This document shows, piece after piece, positions 35,546 through 46,729 of a stretch of 64,000 nt of DNA. This DNA comes from Monarcha castaneiventris obscurior (lineage: Eukaryota; Chordata; Aves; Passeriformes; Monarchidae), in assembly GCA_026261815.1 (NCBI GenBank), contig JAMPIT010000258.1, positions 10,035,501 to 10,099,500 on the forward strand, written 5' to 3'. Each line of letters starts with the position of its first letter. Positions within the stretch are counted from its first letter, which is position 1. The translations under genes were made by a program, and so were the position numbers. Below the pieces are notes generated by a model. It had not been told where the DNA came from and did not search any database. It worked only from the letters and a program-made list of their open reading frames with translations.

Positions 35546-37640
35546 AGCAGCAGCCCCTGGTAACTGGGAAGCTGCCCACATGGAGGGGGAGACCCTCCGG
35601 CTGCCTTGCCAGAGAGGGCTCAGGGCAAAGGCAGGGCAAGTGGCTACCGGGACACTGCTGCCAGCAGCCACATTCCCTGCTTCTCTGCCAGCCTAGGAAG
35701 TGACAAACTCGAGCTGCACTGGGGGACTCGGGGGGACCCACATACCTCAGCAACCTCCCCTCCTGGCTGCAGAAGTCAGTGAATTGGGGAGGGCATATTT
35801 TTTGCTTTGTCTGGCCCTACCCAGCTGCACGATGCAGGTCTGGGGCAGAGGAGCACAGGCTGCAGAGCTATGGCTCTGCTGTCACCCACAACCCCCTTGT
35901 CCCACCTCTCACAGAGTGGGACAGAGCAGCCTGGGTCCAGGAACCACCTGAATTTGTTCTGGTGGGAAGCAAAGGTCCTCCCTCCCTGTCCTTCAGCCAA
36001 CAAAGTGATGAATGGAATCCTGGAGTGTTCAATAGACAAGGACAACAACTGGGCCCAGGCTCTGCACCCCATCCCCTGCCACCTCCATGCCCCCAGTGTG
36101 AGCAGTGGGAGGGGAAACAGGCATGGGGCCATCCTCATGGGTCTTTCCCTAAAAACACTGCTGGGGAAAAGTTGCTGCTGCTGCTGTACTTCAAGTGCAG
36201 GAGAAGAGAATTTGCTGAGGAGGAAGGCTGAGGAGGAGGAAGGTGTAGAGCTGGGAGGAAAGCTGCTGGATGCTTGAGGGGGGAGGCAAGAGATGAGCTG
36301 GAGTAACGAGATGCTGGGAGACTCTGCCTCTATGTGTACAGAGCACAAAGGTTACAAAAATTCAAGTTCCCAGGCCCGGAAGAGAGGAAAATGAGGGAAT
36401 GTGGGAGTGACAGGGCTGGATATCCTCCTCAACTCCACTGAAAACAGGGAGCAGCCTGGATTTCCAGCTCAGGGACCAGACTCAGCCATGATGCTGGTTA
36501 CCTGCTTACTCTGGCAAGTCCCTTGGCTGCCTTGTGCTTCATTTCTCCTTCAAAATAAAGTACTGATGAGGTTCATCTCCCTAGTGAGGTAGTGTGAGTC
36601 CTACAGATTTAAAGGGAGTTCGTAAGAACAAAATAGTATGAGGATTACCACGACTGCTGCACCAGAGGACTGGAGAGCAAAACGCTGGTAATGTTTCTCA
36701 AAGAGGCCAAAAGACGGCCATGGGGATTACAGATGAGCAAAGCCCCATTTCAGTGTCCAGCAGCTTGCTGGAAACAGTTCCCACATTAAGGACTGTGTTC
36801 AGATGGTCACAATTTAGCACACCCCTCACAGGAAGCCTCCTCCAAAGGCAAATACTCTCAGCTCAATGACTGGCTGACAACAGCTTTTGAGCTTTTTTTG
36901 AGCTTCCTCAATGCACATAAGACAGCCAGTGTCATCAACGGGAAAAAAACAGGATTCTCCCAAAAAAAAGCCACAGTAACCACAAGCTGGGTGACCCACA
37001 CATGCACCAGTAGCAAGGATGCCAACTCTGCTGCAAACAGAAATGTCCACATGAACCATAGTCAGCATCCAAGGTTGGGAGTAACCTTTTTCCCAAAGAG
37101 AATGAAATGATCTTTTCTGTAGAGGAGAAGTAGAAATGGCCACAATGGGCATATGAAACAGGCAGCAGGAATAGTTTTAATAAAGTAACGCCTACTACAC
37201 TTTTCCTCTGGTAAAGGAAGAAGGGAAATAAATTAAAAAGTATGAATGGCAAAAATCCCTTGAAACTGATAAAAAGGCAATAGCTATAGACAACACACAG
37301 TTAACCCCTGCAACTCCCTGCCACAAGGCTGAGGCTACAGTCAAAGAGAGAAAAAACCCCACTTAAACAGGATAATGGAAACATCCTGGGTTATAGCAAC
37401 AAGAGCAAACAAAAACTGTCAGTGTCATTCTTTAACGGAGTACACACACTTTCAACCAAGTAAGAAAAAGTTCCCCTGTGGTCCATTTATTCCAAAATTA
37501 TATGCCCTGATGAACCATCCTCTACCGCAGACAGCGTGTCCTGCACCACACAGGATGCTGGGTTTCATGGACACTGTCCTGATTTCAGGTGTGTGTTTTC
37601 ACATGTGCCCTGCCCACTCTGATATCCTCTCCATACCAAT
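35546..37640. other. No gene seen; contains one MIR-like fossil
   Basis: Noncoding. The minus-strand frame of 190 codons at 35776-36348 overlaps + strand frames of 150 and 156 codons in other phases and lacks a domain, so it is not called. An AT-rich stretch at 37095-37300 has TTTTAATAAAGTAACGCC and may be weakly regulatory. Confidence 0.45.
36490..36605 (+). repeat. MIR/CORE-SINE-like fragment (sense)
   Basis: Follows the MIR consensus order: a word like TTACTCTGGCAAGTCCCTTG (about 36505-36524, compare CTTGGGCAAGTCACTTAAC), then GCTTCATTTCTCC (compare CCTCAGTTTCCTC), AAAATAAAGTACTGATGAGG, and a terminal CTAGTGAGGTAGTGTGAG (compare CCTACCTCATAGGGTTGTTGTGAGG). Alignment by eye only. Confidence 0.55.
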
Positions 37641-37673
37641 GCCTTTCAAAGGGTTAAAATAAAACTTCTCCCC

Positions 37674-37696
37674 AAGAAGAAGAAGAAGAAGAAAAA
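37674..37696. repeat. (GAA)n microsatellite
   Basis: About seven AGA/GAA units, ending in an A-run. Confidence 0.85.
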
Positions 37697-37873
37697 AGAG
37701 CCAGAGAGACAAAGTTAATTGAAACTGCTGTTTAATTTTTCAGCTCCACTGGATTACACTGTGGCACAGATGGTTCATCAAGACAGTCTCTGTCTGTATC
37801 ACTGTCCGTCCCAGCCTCTCCCCGCATCATGCAGAAGGGAGGGGGAGGAAAAAAACACAGCAGGCAGTGGCTC

Positions 37874-37889
37874 AAAAAAAAAAAAAAAA
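37874..37889. repeat. Poly-A run, 16 bp
   Basis: Sixteen A residues between GGCTC and GGCAAC. No retroposed sequence is recognised upstream. Confidence 0.9.
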
Positions 37890-38219
37890 GGCAACTTAAC
37901 ACAAAAGAGCATTCTGTGCAGCTCTTTTCAAGGCGCTGGGACAATGCTCCCAACTTGATCCTTTCATAAAGAAAACGTTTCGGGGTCAGAAAACAGGACA
38001 CATTAAGCCTAGAGAAGCACATTGGCCATTTTACCGCTGACTTTCGTGGCTAGCTAGAAGGCTGCATCAGAGTTGGGTTATTTTAGTTGTTTTTAAAGGC
38101 AGCAGCCCTGTAGGAACAATCACATTTGGGGTTTGGGGTTGCCTCAGCTCCCACCCACCCGCCTGCAGCACCCTGTGCTCCAGCACAGCTCACCCATCCC
38201 TCTCTGCTGAGAAAAGTCT

Positions 38220-38680
38220 AACAGAGATGAAAGGCACCCTCTTTAACGGGATTACCCTTACAAGCAACCAAACCAAAGAGACTAAGAAACAGCTAATTAA
38301 AGCTGTTCAGATACAAAGAGCAAATCCTTCCTCCTGCTCTTCCTTCTCTTGCTCAACCCAATTCATTCATATTTCCCCTTATGCCTTATTAATTCCCCTG
38401 TTGCTGCTCTAGGGGACAAGGGGTGGGAGAAGGAAGGCAGGTGGGGAGTGTGAGAAAGGGGACCAAACCTATCCATGGGTCAGATTTTCAGCATTGATTT
38501 GGCTTTTGCCACAGCTACAACCCATTGATTCTTAAGCTTAAATTGATGATTAGCACTTTCTGATTGAAATAATTCCTGGAACCTTGCAGAGAAAAAAACC
38601 CAACAGTTCTTTTTTTTGTGCAACAATTTGGTCTGCTAATCGTATTTTCCAGAGGCCCAGCAAAGGTAAAACTCCTTCAA
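38220..38680. promoter_or_regulatory. Candidate regulatory element(s), two AT-rich segments
   Basis: The first segment (38220-38410) has TTTAACGGGATTACCC (bicoid-class GGATTA at 38249-38254), a symmetric CAGCTAATTAAAGCTG (about 38290-38305) and TTATTAATTCCCC. The second (38470-38680) has GCATTGATTTGGC, TTAAATTGATGATTAGCAC (about 38537) and TTTGGTCTGCTAATCG. The two are joined by a G-rich purine stretch. Enhancer role inferred. Confidence 0.45.
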
Positions 38681-38907
38681 TTTAAATTTTGGGTAAGCAT
38701 CGTATCTCTAGCTAAGGCAGGAAGAGAGGGCAAAGCAAAAAGTTGAGTTTTTGCCCACATGAATGTCTCAGCAGATAGCTGTTGCCCTTGGGGTAACAGC
38801 CAAATCTTAACTCCAGAGCAAAATTCATATTGAAGCTTTTTTGGAGGTGACATCTGCCTGGGGGATATTTTTTGGTTTAAATTCTCCATACCAGGTATAT
38901 AAGGCAT

Positions 38908-38984
38908 AAAGGTCCAATTACAAATGGGAGAGATTCTGAATCCCAAAATACAAAGGTCCAGTCTCAAATGAGAGAGATTCTGAA
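38908..38984. repeat. Tandem duplication, 44-bp period
   Basis: A 33-bp word at 38908-38940 recurs at 38952-38984 with four mismatches. Both copies start AAAGGTCCA and end GAGAGATTCTGAA. An old local duplication of unknown origin. Confidence 0.85.
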
Positions 38985-39427
38985 CTTCTCAGAAAACTCC
39001 TGGTCGGGCATTCAGGAGAAGGCTATGGACTCCTTTACAATTGAAGCCAATTTCTCTGTTTCCTCCTAGTAAAGCAGGTATTTCACTGTCCCCAACACTG
39101 CTGGGAAGGCATGAAAAAAGGACTGTTCAACTGCCCTGTACCAGGCCAGCTCCCACCACCCCATTTCATCCTGCCAGCACATACTGCATAACCAGGAAAC
39201 TGCTGACTTTCCAATCAGAGGAGGTTTCTCCATCATGAAGGAGACTGAGGCACTCCAGAGGAGTCCACAAGGCCACGTCAATAAGCAATGATTTTTCTAC
39301 AACCAGAGATTAGATGAGAAACTGCATTCTTCGCTTCCACCTGCCTCTGACAGATCTCTGTCCTTCTGGCACAGCACTTTCTGGACAGTTATTAAACAGA
39401 GACTCAGAATGAGGCAAATTTGGGCCA

Positions 39428-39545
39428 GTGATGCCATTTCACAGCCAGGATAACTGAGGTCAAGGAAAACTGAGCAGCTTTGTCAAGGTCACAGGAGCAG
39501 CCCAGAGCCGACTTGCAGTGCTACACAGGAACCAGGCTGGCACTT
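39428..39545 (-). repeat. MIR/CORE-SINE-like fragment (antisense)
   Basis: Matches the antisense MIR order: ATTTCACAGCCAGGATAACT (39435-39454, compare ATTTTACAGATGAGGAAACT), then GAGGTCAAGGAAAACTGAGC, GTCAAGGTCACAGGAGC (compare CCCAAGGTCACACAGC) and CAGAGCCG. This is the clearest MIR-like copy in the window; judged by eye. Confidence 0.6.
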
Positions 39546-40314
39546 GGCTTCCCCCCTCCACCAAAAAATAAATCTTAGGGGAAAGCAATTCTGATGGTTT
39601 CAGGCCAGGGAGAAGCACACAGGTGGGAAAAGAGCTGCATCATCCTCAGGATGGCTGATGCACCAATCATGGCTGCCCTGCTCCAGAGTGCTCCCATTGT
39701 CAGCAGCGCAACCACAGCTGCCTTCCATGGTTAAGCAGAGGGAAAGAGGAGCTTCACCTTAGAAAATCACAAATGAAACCAGGACATCATCTGCAATTAC
39801 TTCTAGCAGCAGGATGACACAAACACACTCCAGGCCCCAGTACCTTGGGAGCTGTGTTTTAAAAGCCCACCTGCCTCCATGACCTGCTCCCTCCTGTCTC
39901 CTCGTTGGCACGCTTGGTGTGTGGGCAGCTGCCATGCAGGTGTGGGCACCCAGGAGCATCCTTAGCTGCTGTGCACGTGGGTATCCCTAGCACTTTGGAG
40001 AAGCCATCATTATTCTTCTTCAGGCTGAAGGACATGCCTGGCTTTGCATAAGAAGGTACTTTCCACTGTTATATTTTTTCTTTGCTTTTGAAGAAGCCTG
40101 CCAGCTTCCCACCTCCCATCTCACCTGCCATAAACAGGGTGCCAAGAGGTGGAAGAGTCAGAGCGGCAGAGAGGGAGAGGAGGCTGGAGGGGGAGGGGGA
40201 GCAGGGATGACTGGAGGGAGGTCGAGAGAGGAACGAAGAAAGAGGAAAGAAAAGAAAAACCCAGCAGTGCACCATGTTGCATTGTTCACGCTCAGACCTT
40301 CAATTTGCTCTCTG

Positions 40315-40575
40315 CATTCTCCTGCAGCGGGGAGAATGTTACGCTGGCTTAAGAGACAAATCGGACACAAAATAAAGACCAAGCACTCAGCAGTAAAGCA
40401 ATTATCGCAACATTTTATGCCGGGCCTGTTCCTTTTGAAGGCAGCCTGGTGCTGCCCGCATGTACCTTAACCCGTTCCTAATAACCATAAAGTCACCATT
40501 ATTTACGGTACAAGACATTAAATAAATAATGAAAAAGCTGCCGGCGACGGAGCGAGGCAAGTGGGGGTTGCAGGG
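40315..40575. promoter_or_regulatory. Strong candidate conserved noncoding element
   Basis: Carries TGTTACGCTGGC, ACAAATCGGACAC, AATAAAGACC, GCAATTATCGCAACATTTTA (about 40398-40417), CCTTAACCCG, CCATAAA (40485-40491), CACCATTATTTACGG (about 40494) and CATTAAATAAATAATG (about 40515-40530), ending in CpG-rich GCCGGCGACGGAGCG. CpGs retained in AT-rich context and dense homeodomain/CDX-type words, without any open frame, give a typical CNE texture. Confidence 0.58.
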
Positions 40576-43229
40576 AATCTCCCGAGACCAGAGCTGGCAC
40601 TGGCTTAACCTGCACTGCAGAAGGCAGAGGAAAACAACTTCCTTGGACCTGGGGAAGGGAGGATACATTTTTATTTTGGGGTGGCACCTTAGGCCCTGGG
40701 ATCAGAGTAAAAATTAGATTGTGGGGATTTTTTCAAAGAAGAGAGAAGCAAAATGGAGTTGCATGGACTCATGGGCAACCCACAAACCTAAAAGGCTCCT
40801 ACATGAAGAAGGAGGGGTGGCAGGGCCGGATTCTGACTTTTACCTTGCCAGCATAAATCCTGGTCTAATGCTGCTGGAACCAGGAGCTCCTAAACACTCG
40901 CAGGATGTAGCTGAGACTAGACATGAGTCCTCTATGAGGAGACATTCAGTCCCATCTTGCTTAAATTGAGAGGTAAATAGATAAAATAAGGACATAACCA
41001 TACGTCATGGCAGGACTTCCCACAGCTGTGGGTCAGGTTAATGTACAAAGTAAATTTACACTACTTGAGCTCCACCTGTCACTCTGCATCCACACAGCCC
41101 CACCAGGAGACAACATCTGCCCAAGCTCTGCTGACGCATTTCAGGAACAACACCTCTGTTTTCAAGGAGTAGCTGCTTTCCCCCAAACCTGTTTCTCTTT
41201 TGAACCTCTCCCTCTCTTGACAAACTTCTGCCTCTCAGCAATGCTGGGTCACGCTCCGGGTGCTGTGCCACCCTGGTCAACCCCAGCAGCCCGGGCAGGT
41301 ACAGGTACCTCCTTCAGCCTCACTCACGCCAGCCTTGTGTCAGCACACCGGGGTACTTGCTCCGAAGTGCACCAGCTCCTACCTCCACTCTGTGGTCCTA
41401 CAGGGGGTGACAGACACACAGATGGAAAGCAGGACACTGCACGCTCTCTTCCACAGAACCTGGTCACTGCCAGAGTGCCTCATGATGAGGGGTATAAAGC
41501 ACCTGCAGCTGCTGGCAATGTCTGCCCAACGCAGGAGTCGACAGCAGAAATGCCCTTGCGTTATGGCGATGTTCCTGAAAGGAATGGTTGGTCTTCATTG
41601 TCCACCAACACTTTCTTCTAACTGAATTCTAAAGAGACCCTTACAGCTTGATGCGGAGATGGTGAACAGGGATACCTCCATAGCAGCCACCCACTGAAGT
41701 TGCTTGGCTTACATCGGAGATAGAAAGCAGGAGCAATTTGGCAATGTCCTTCCATGCCAAACATCACAGTGATTCTGCGAAGCTGCTTTGTAACTCTCAA
41801 GGCAATCAATGTGAATTTTCATAGTGTTTTAAAGACAAAGAAAACTCCACACCAGGCAGAAAGGGCATACAACAAGACTACTCTAAGAAGTATGATTTAT
41901 ATTTTGCATTTCTATGTAATAAGTACTGTTCAGGGGAAAAGCTCATGTATTTTTGAAAATGCACAAACACAATGTGGAGCAATGGAGGACACCTGAGCCT
42001 CACAGAGCCACTGCAATGTTGATGGGGAGCTCTCCCAGGCACTTCTCTGCTGGGGTTTCATTTGGATGGCCATGTTTGGTAATAAACTAAACTTTATTTA
42101 AAATAAAGATTCAGGATTCAATGAGACTCATTTCAAACTATTCTTTGTGTTGTGGAAGTTCCTCCCAAATTACACTGAAATAAGGATTGGGAAAAGCCTT
42201 GGGGCAGGACAGAAGTTCTGGATCTTCTGACTTTTGAGGAACTGGGTTTCTCAATGGGTTCTTTATATTTGTAGAATAGGAGACTTCCTTTTATAAGAGC
42301 TAAGACCTGCTCCTGGCAACCTCTCTTCACCTTGCTCTGCTGCTTCTGACAGATGCACAAGAGGAAGAAATTATTTCATTGCCAAGGGCATTCTGGTCTG
42401 GCAGCACACACACTTCTGAGATAAAATGTTTCTGATCAAAATCCAAAGGTTGTTGAGTTTATTTTCTTTAAACCAGAAATGTCCCACTCTTTCTATGACC
42501 TGAGAATTGGGATCCATGCCCTAGGATTAAGGATTTTCCTCAAAAATGGAAAATCGTCATGTAAAACCATACTCCTCATTCCACGAGAGCTTCCACATTT
42601 TTTACTCCAAGTTTGCCTCACAAAGAGCTGCAGCAATTAGAAGAGGGCAGTGTTTGGTATTTAATATCAGAGGTGTCCCTTAGGAGTGCTGAGATCTGCT
42701 CTTGGAAGTGTGTTTTTCTTAAGTTTACCCAAAACAAAGGAAAACAAGCTCTTCCACAGCTGAATAGGAGAGTCAAATGCGCCACGCACAAAAGAGGAAG
42801 GGCCATCTGCACTATCTGATTCAGCCAGGGAAGCTGGTGCAGGTGCCCCTCCACCACTGGGCAGATGGGGGGCAAGAGCAGCATCAGCATGTGCGAGGAG
42901 CACATTAGTGGAGAAGATGACAGGCTGGCATGAGTGATGCTGCCCTCCCCCAGGGCTGGCCGTGCAGAGAGGGCAATCCCCTGCTGCCTCTGCACTTTGG
43001 AGGGGGTGAGCGGGGCGCAGAGGCAGATGAACCAGCTCATGGAGGTCGCAGCGTGCTGCTCTCACCCCATCACAGTGCTGCGAGATCGGAAACTGCACAG
43101 TGTCCAACTGAGGGGTGCCTCAGCACCCAGCTGAACAAGCCTTTCCAAAGCCTGTGCTGTGGTGACAGCTGTGGCACTGCACAGGAAAGGGGACCCGAGC
43201 CATCGTATCTTGGGAGGCAGCAGGCACCC
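40576..43229. other. No gene seen; 2.65 kb
   Basis: Noncoding. The 204-codon frame at 41007-41621 (+) has no domain and overlaps another open + frame; not called. AT-rich patches near 41880-41960 and 42080-42130 are unremarkable. Confidence 0.5.
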
Positions 43230-43865
43230 CGTGCCCCCCTTTCACCCCAAGGTTATAAAGCAGAGCGCAGGGCAGGCAGGCACGGGGACAGAGGCAGCTG
43301 CTCCCTGTAAGATCTGCTCCATTACACCTCTCAGAAACGGGGAGAAGGGGTGGGAAGGGAAGGAGGGAGGAGGCGGATTTCTAGGCATCGGTGGGTCCAT
43401 TCTTCACCAGCTTACGCCAGTCAAAGCTACCACCGATGTGGGGGGGACGAGCCGGGCGGGAGGTGGCCAGTGCTCCGCGAGGACAAGCCATTCAGGCGGG
43501 CTTGCGTGTCACACCCAGCTCTTCGGGTGGACATGCCAGCCTCGGAGCTACTGAGAAAGCCACCACAGCAGTGTCCCACAGTCCCTGTGGAACACCCTCT
43601 CCCTGTGCCTGCCAAATCCTCAGGCTCTGGGATGACACTTTTTTTTTTTTGGATGCCTAGCCCAAAAGCCAAACTGATGTCATTAAAGAGGCTGCCCCCC
43701 CCCCTCCCCCTCGCCTCCCCAGCGCCCGGCCACCAGGCTCAGCTGAAATGTAAACCTCCCCTCCTCTCCCCGCAACAAAAGCGAAAGGCTTTCAAAGCCC
43801 AACCTGATTGAAATTCAAAAACTTTTTCAGCCCCTCTCCCTCCTCCCCACCTTGAAAAGAGAGTG

Positions 43866-43872
43866 TATAAAA
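43866..43872 (+). promoter_or_regulatory. TATA box at the edge of the CpG island
   Basis: TATAAAA in the context GTGTATAAAACTGGG, followed about 30 bp downstream by the start of the CpG-dense stretch (about 43896-43910). Position and context fit a + strand core promoter, but no downstream exon is recognised. Confidence 0.4.
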
Positions 43873-44112
43873 CTGGGAGACAAAAGACTCCCCCAGCCCA
43901 CCCTCGGCATTGTCTGGCCGGGGCGGGTTCGGGCCAGCGACAAGGGGCACCCAGCCCGGCGGGGGCCCCGCTCCCGCTGCCCGCGCCCCGCTCGTCCTCG
44001 GCCGGGGGGGTCCCAGCGTCACAACACTCCCGCACGCACCCAAAATAACCCGCTCCCCGCCTTTGTGCGGCACACAAAGGAGAGCCCGGCGCTGATGGAG
44101 CCGGGCGGGTGA

Positions 44113-44125
44113 TTTACTCACCTGC
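44113..44125 (-). other. Consensus 5' splice donor on the minus strand
   Basis: Read on the minus strand, CAG|GTGAGTAAAT has its boundary between 44122 and 44121, an exact match to the donor consensus. It lies inside the CpG island and could end a minus-strand first exon. A 9-mer of this kind is expected by chance roughly once in every two windows of this size, so support is weak. Confidence 0.2.
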
Positions 44126-44183
44126 CTCTCCGGCCCCCCGTGGGTTTCTATGGGGCGAGGGGGAGGGGAGGGCTGGCCTTTGG

Positions 44184-44187
<4 letters not shown>

Positions 44188-44231
<44 letters not shown>
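44188..44231. repeat. (AC)22 microsatellite
   Basis: Forty-four bases of uninterrupted AC dinucleotides between TTTT and GGCTTTTG. It sits within the CpG island flank and is likely polymorphic. The run of CV residues in minus-strand frames comes from it. Confidence 0.98.
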
Positions 44232-44233
<2 letters not shown>

Positions 44234-44290
44234 CTTTTGTTGCTGTCCCCCCCTTCTCTTGAGCCGGCATCTTCTGGGTGATCCTTAACC

Positions 44291-45735
44291 TCGCAGCTCG
44301 CTGGTGTCCCTCCCCTCCATACCAGCGCTGGGTGTCCCATTCAGTGCTCATGGTCATTGAGTTCTGCAGCTCCCTTACCTTTGGGACAGACATTTCAGGG
44401 CTCCCCTTTTGAGGTGAGCTCCCCTCTACACATCTTCAGCTAAACAGCTGCTCTCTGTTTCCCTCTCAAACACTTTCCCTAGTTCCATGTTCCTGTTGCA
44501 AAGACACATCGTCTCTGTAAGCCCTGTTGATGCATGGTTATGTAGGAAGCGAACTCCACTAGCTCATCCATCCCATTCCAGCATCTCTCAAAGGCACCAG
44601 CACTCCTATGGCCTGTTGGGCTGACCCACCTGGGCAGTCCCCATCCCTTGTCCCCATGCTGCCAGTGGGACAACTGAGATAGTGGAGCTTTAGTGCTCCA
44701 CAGGGGTGCTCAGGTGTATCTGATGCAGCTGGCTACCTGCACACAGTAGAAGAGCAAAACTGCACTGACTAAGCCATGGGTTTCAGACATTACCCACCTC
44801 CCACAGTGGTGCTTCCACCAACACCATTTCACAGGATCAGAGAGTCTTGGCATTTCTAGTGTCAAGATTCTCCAAAGCTCTCTCAGAGGCAGTAGGCTCC
44901 AGTGATAAAAGTTGTCCCTTCCCATTATGGAATAAAAAAAAGAAACCAAGTAACTGCGGGTACAAAGATTTCTTCCCTGTTCAGCAGCAGTCTCTGACAG
45001 GGCATCTCCTGGGGCGGAGAGACAGTACAGCCTAACACACACTGATAGCAGCCCATCGATTTGGTCTTTGCTCCTGCATGCTCCTCAGCACTTCTGCTGC
45101 TGCTCCATTAAAGACACCTCAAGCCTTTCCATTTTTCCTTCAATACTGCTCCTGCTACCTGTCTTCCCTCCCTAGACTGTAAGGTCTTTGGAAGCAGCTC
45201 TCCTCCCTGCTTCATGCTCTTCTGCACAGGAGCCCTAAGCCATAGCAGCAACTCCTGTGTGTACCCTCATCACGACCTGGCTGCACAGAGTCCCAAGCTG
45301 TCATCCCTAAGTGACACTAAGTGGTTCCGTGCTCAAAGGTGACATATTCCCACATGATGTGACCTTAAAATGCAAGCTGCATCCCTCGGCAGACATATCC
45401 TAGTTCAGATGCTGCTACTGAGTGATAATCCATTTTAAAAAATCTTGAGAATGGCTGATGTGATGCATGAAGAGGGAAGAGGGAGTGCAGACATCAGGTT
45501 CTTTACTACTACTCACAGCACCAGCCTGGACCAGCTGATGCTTTTCTCTGGATCTCATTTTCCCCCTCAGTAAAAGGGAAGCAGTGATTCCAGCTCACTC
45601 CTTTAAGCTGCTCTAAGATCTTACAAGAGAGAAGAAATAGATGTACCAACTGCCAAGTAATAGCTCTGACTCCAGATCTGGATGACAGACCTGGCTCCTG
45701 AGTCAGCTGCCTGCCTGTACAGCTCTGTGGCTATC
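44291..45735. other. No gene seen
   Basis: Noncoding, ordinary composition, no exon recognised. A possible MIR-like remnant at its right part is listed separately. Confidence 0.5.
45540..45605 (+). repeat. Possible MIR-like fragment (sense)
   Basis: CTCATTTTCCCCCTCAGTAA (45554-45573) followed by AAGGGAAGCAGTGATTCCAGC resembles the MIR 3' portion (CTCAGTTTCCTCATCTGTAAAATGGGGATAATAATAGC). Short and diverged. Confidence 0.35.
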
Positions 45736-45910
45736 CAAGACAGACTACTAAATTATGCAAAACCTTTCAGTGAGCCTGGCTTAATTAAGTTTTAATTTTA
45801 GTAAATTACCACTGTGGGAGTGGTCGAATCTGTGAACCATTACTCCTGCTTGTTCGGGATTTTATTTGGAAATAAGACACTTCATTACATCTCTGTAAAC
45901 AAGATCTACT
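45736..45910. promoter_or_regulatory. Strong candidate conserved noncoding element
   Basis: Starts with CTACTAAATTATGCAAAAC (octamer-like ATGCAAAA), then the palindromic TTAATTAA (45781-45788) embedded in CTTAATTAAGTTTTAATTTT (45779-45798), AGTAAATTACC, GTCGAATCTGTG, TTCGGGATTTTATTTGG and FOX-type TGTAAACA (45894-45901). Very AT-rich compared with its flanks and non-coding in all frames. Confidence 0.55.
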
Positions 45911-46729
45911 CAGAAAGGAGAACTGGTGCAGAGGATCAATACAGAAGTGGGAAGAGGAGGTAAGGGGAAGAGGGGACAAGCAAGCCAGTCTGGGAAAGTG
46001 TGGTTAAGACAGGGATTTGGAAAAAACTGTCCAAGAGCTGCCTATGCTGCATTCGACTTCTCTCCATCACTCCAACATCAGCCTTCAGTCTCATCCTGAA
46101 ACTTGCAGCACTACTGCCATCCGTGGCAACGCTGTAGACTCTTGTACAGGGGCCTGGGATGTTTTGCCTTGAGAGGCCTTCTCAGCATTGTACCCCCTGT
46201 CCTTGGATCAAGGAGATGTGAACAGGCTCTTCACAAGTGCACAGCACTGATCTCCCTACAGCTAAAATGGGCTCGTACAGCCCAGCACGTGCACAGGACC
46301 AGTACTGCCATGACTGCCACGAGCTGGCACTGCCCCTAACCCACAAATCACTCTTTCCATTACAGTAATACCACCAGACAGAGGCAAGACCTGGAAGTAC
46401 TTGTGCCTCCTTTGGCTGGCATGGGAGAAACATCAACACAGTTTACACCGTGGAATCTGCTCTTCTTTGCCCAGGACACCAGCTCTACCATTGTAAGTCC
46501 CTAACTGGTTTAACAGCATGATGATCACCCATGGTACTGCAATGCCTTCTGCTATCACTGTCACTCCTGAGCCCACTGCTAACACCCACCATGTGCCACA
46601 CGGCAGCACAGGACTGGGGTACAGCACAGAGGCCAATAACCCAGGCAAGCAATGACTTACCCTTCCAAAAACCTGGTGTTTTGAATGCAAACCAGATATG
46701 CATTTTTACAAACAGGACTCATTTCCAAG
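45911..46729. other. No gene seen
   Basis: Ordinary noncoding sequence between two candidate elements. Confidence 0.45.

Larger units (their letters stand above)
37641..38110. promoter_or_regulatory. Candidate conserved noncoding element
   Basis: Includes AGTTAATTGAAACTGCTG and TTTAATTTTTCAGC (about 37713-37742), TTAACACAAAAGAGC, GGGACAATGC (SOX-type, 37938-37947), TTTCATAAAGAAAACG, CATTGGCCATTTTACCGC (about 38021) and GGGTTATTTTAGTTG. A GAA run (37674-37696) and a 16-A run (37874-37889) lie within. No frame stays open. Confidence 0.5.
38681..40314. other. No gene seen; contains a tandem duplication and a MIR-like fossil
   Basis: Noncoding; the repeats are listed separately. A GA-rich purine stretch lies at 40150-40260 with a CCATAAA at 40128-40134 just before it. 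Confidence 0.5.
43230..44290. promoter_or_regulatory. CpG island, candidate promoter region
   Basis: CpG density rises sharply, with about 25 CpGs by eye in 43900-44120 and further CpGs at 43430-43560, while most of the window is CpG-poor. It contains a TATA box, a CA microsatellite, a 12-T run (43639-43650) and a 10-C run (43695-43704). The AT-richer part 43740-43850 has GCTTTCAAAGCC and CTGATTGAAATTCAAAAAC and looks enhancer- or proximal-promoter-like. In vertebrates such islands usually mark transcription starts or developmental regulatory sites. No exon can be assigned to it, so it could be a lncRNA or alternative promoter, or an orphan island. Confidence 0.55.

Noticed and set aside
35776..36348. 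190-codon minus-strand frame
   Set aside because: Two + strand frames of about 150 codons overlap it; a local lack of stops explains all three.
41007..41621. 204-codon + strand frame
   Set aside because: No domain or protein-like pattern; another + frame is open over much of the same stretch.
43792..44340. 182-codon minus-strand frame with a CV-rich run
   Set aside because: Openness comes from the CpG island and the AC microsatellite; no domain, and other frames are equally open.
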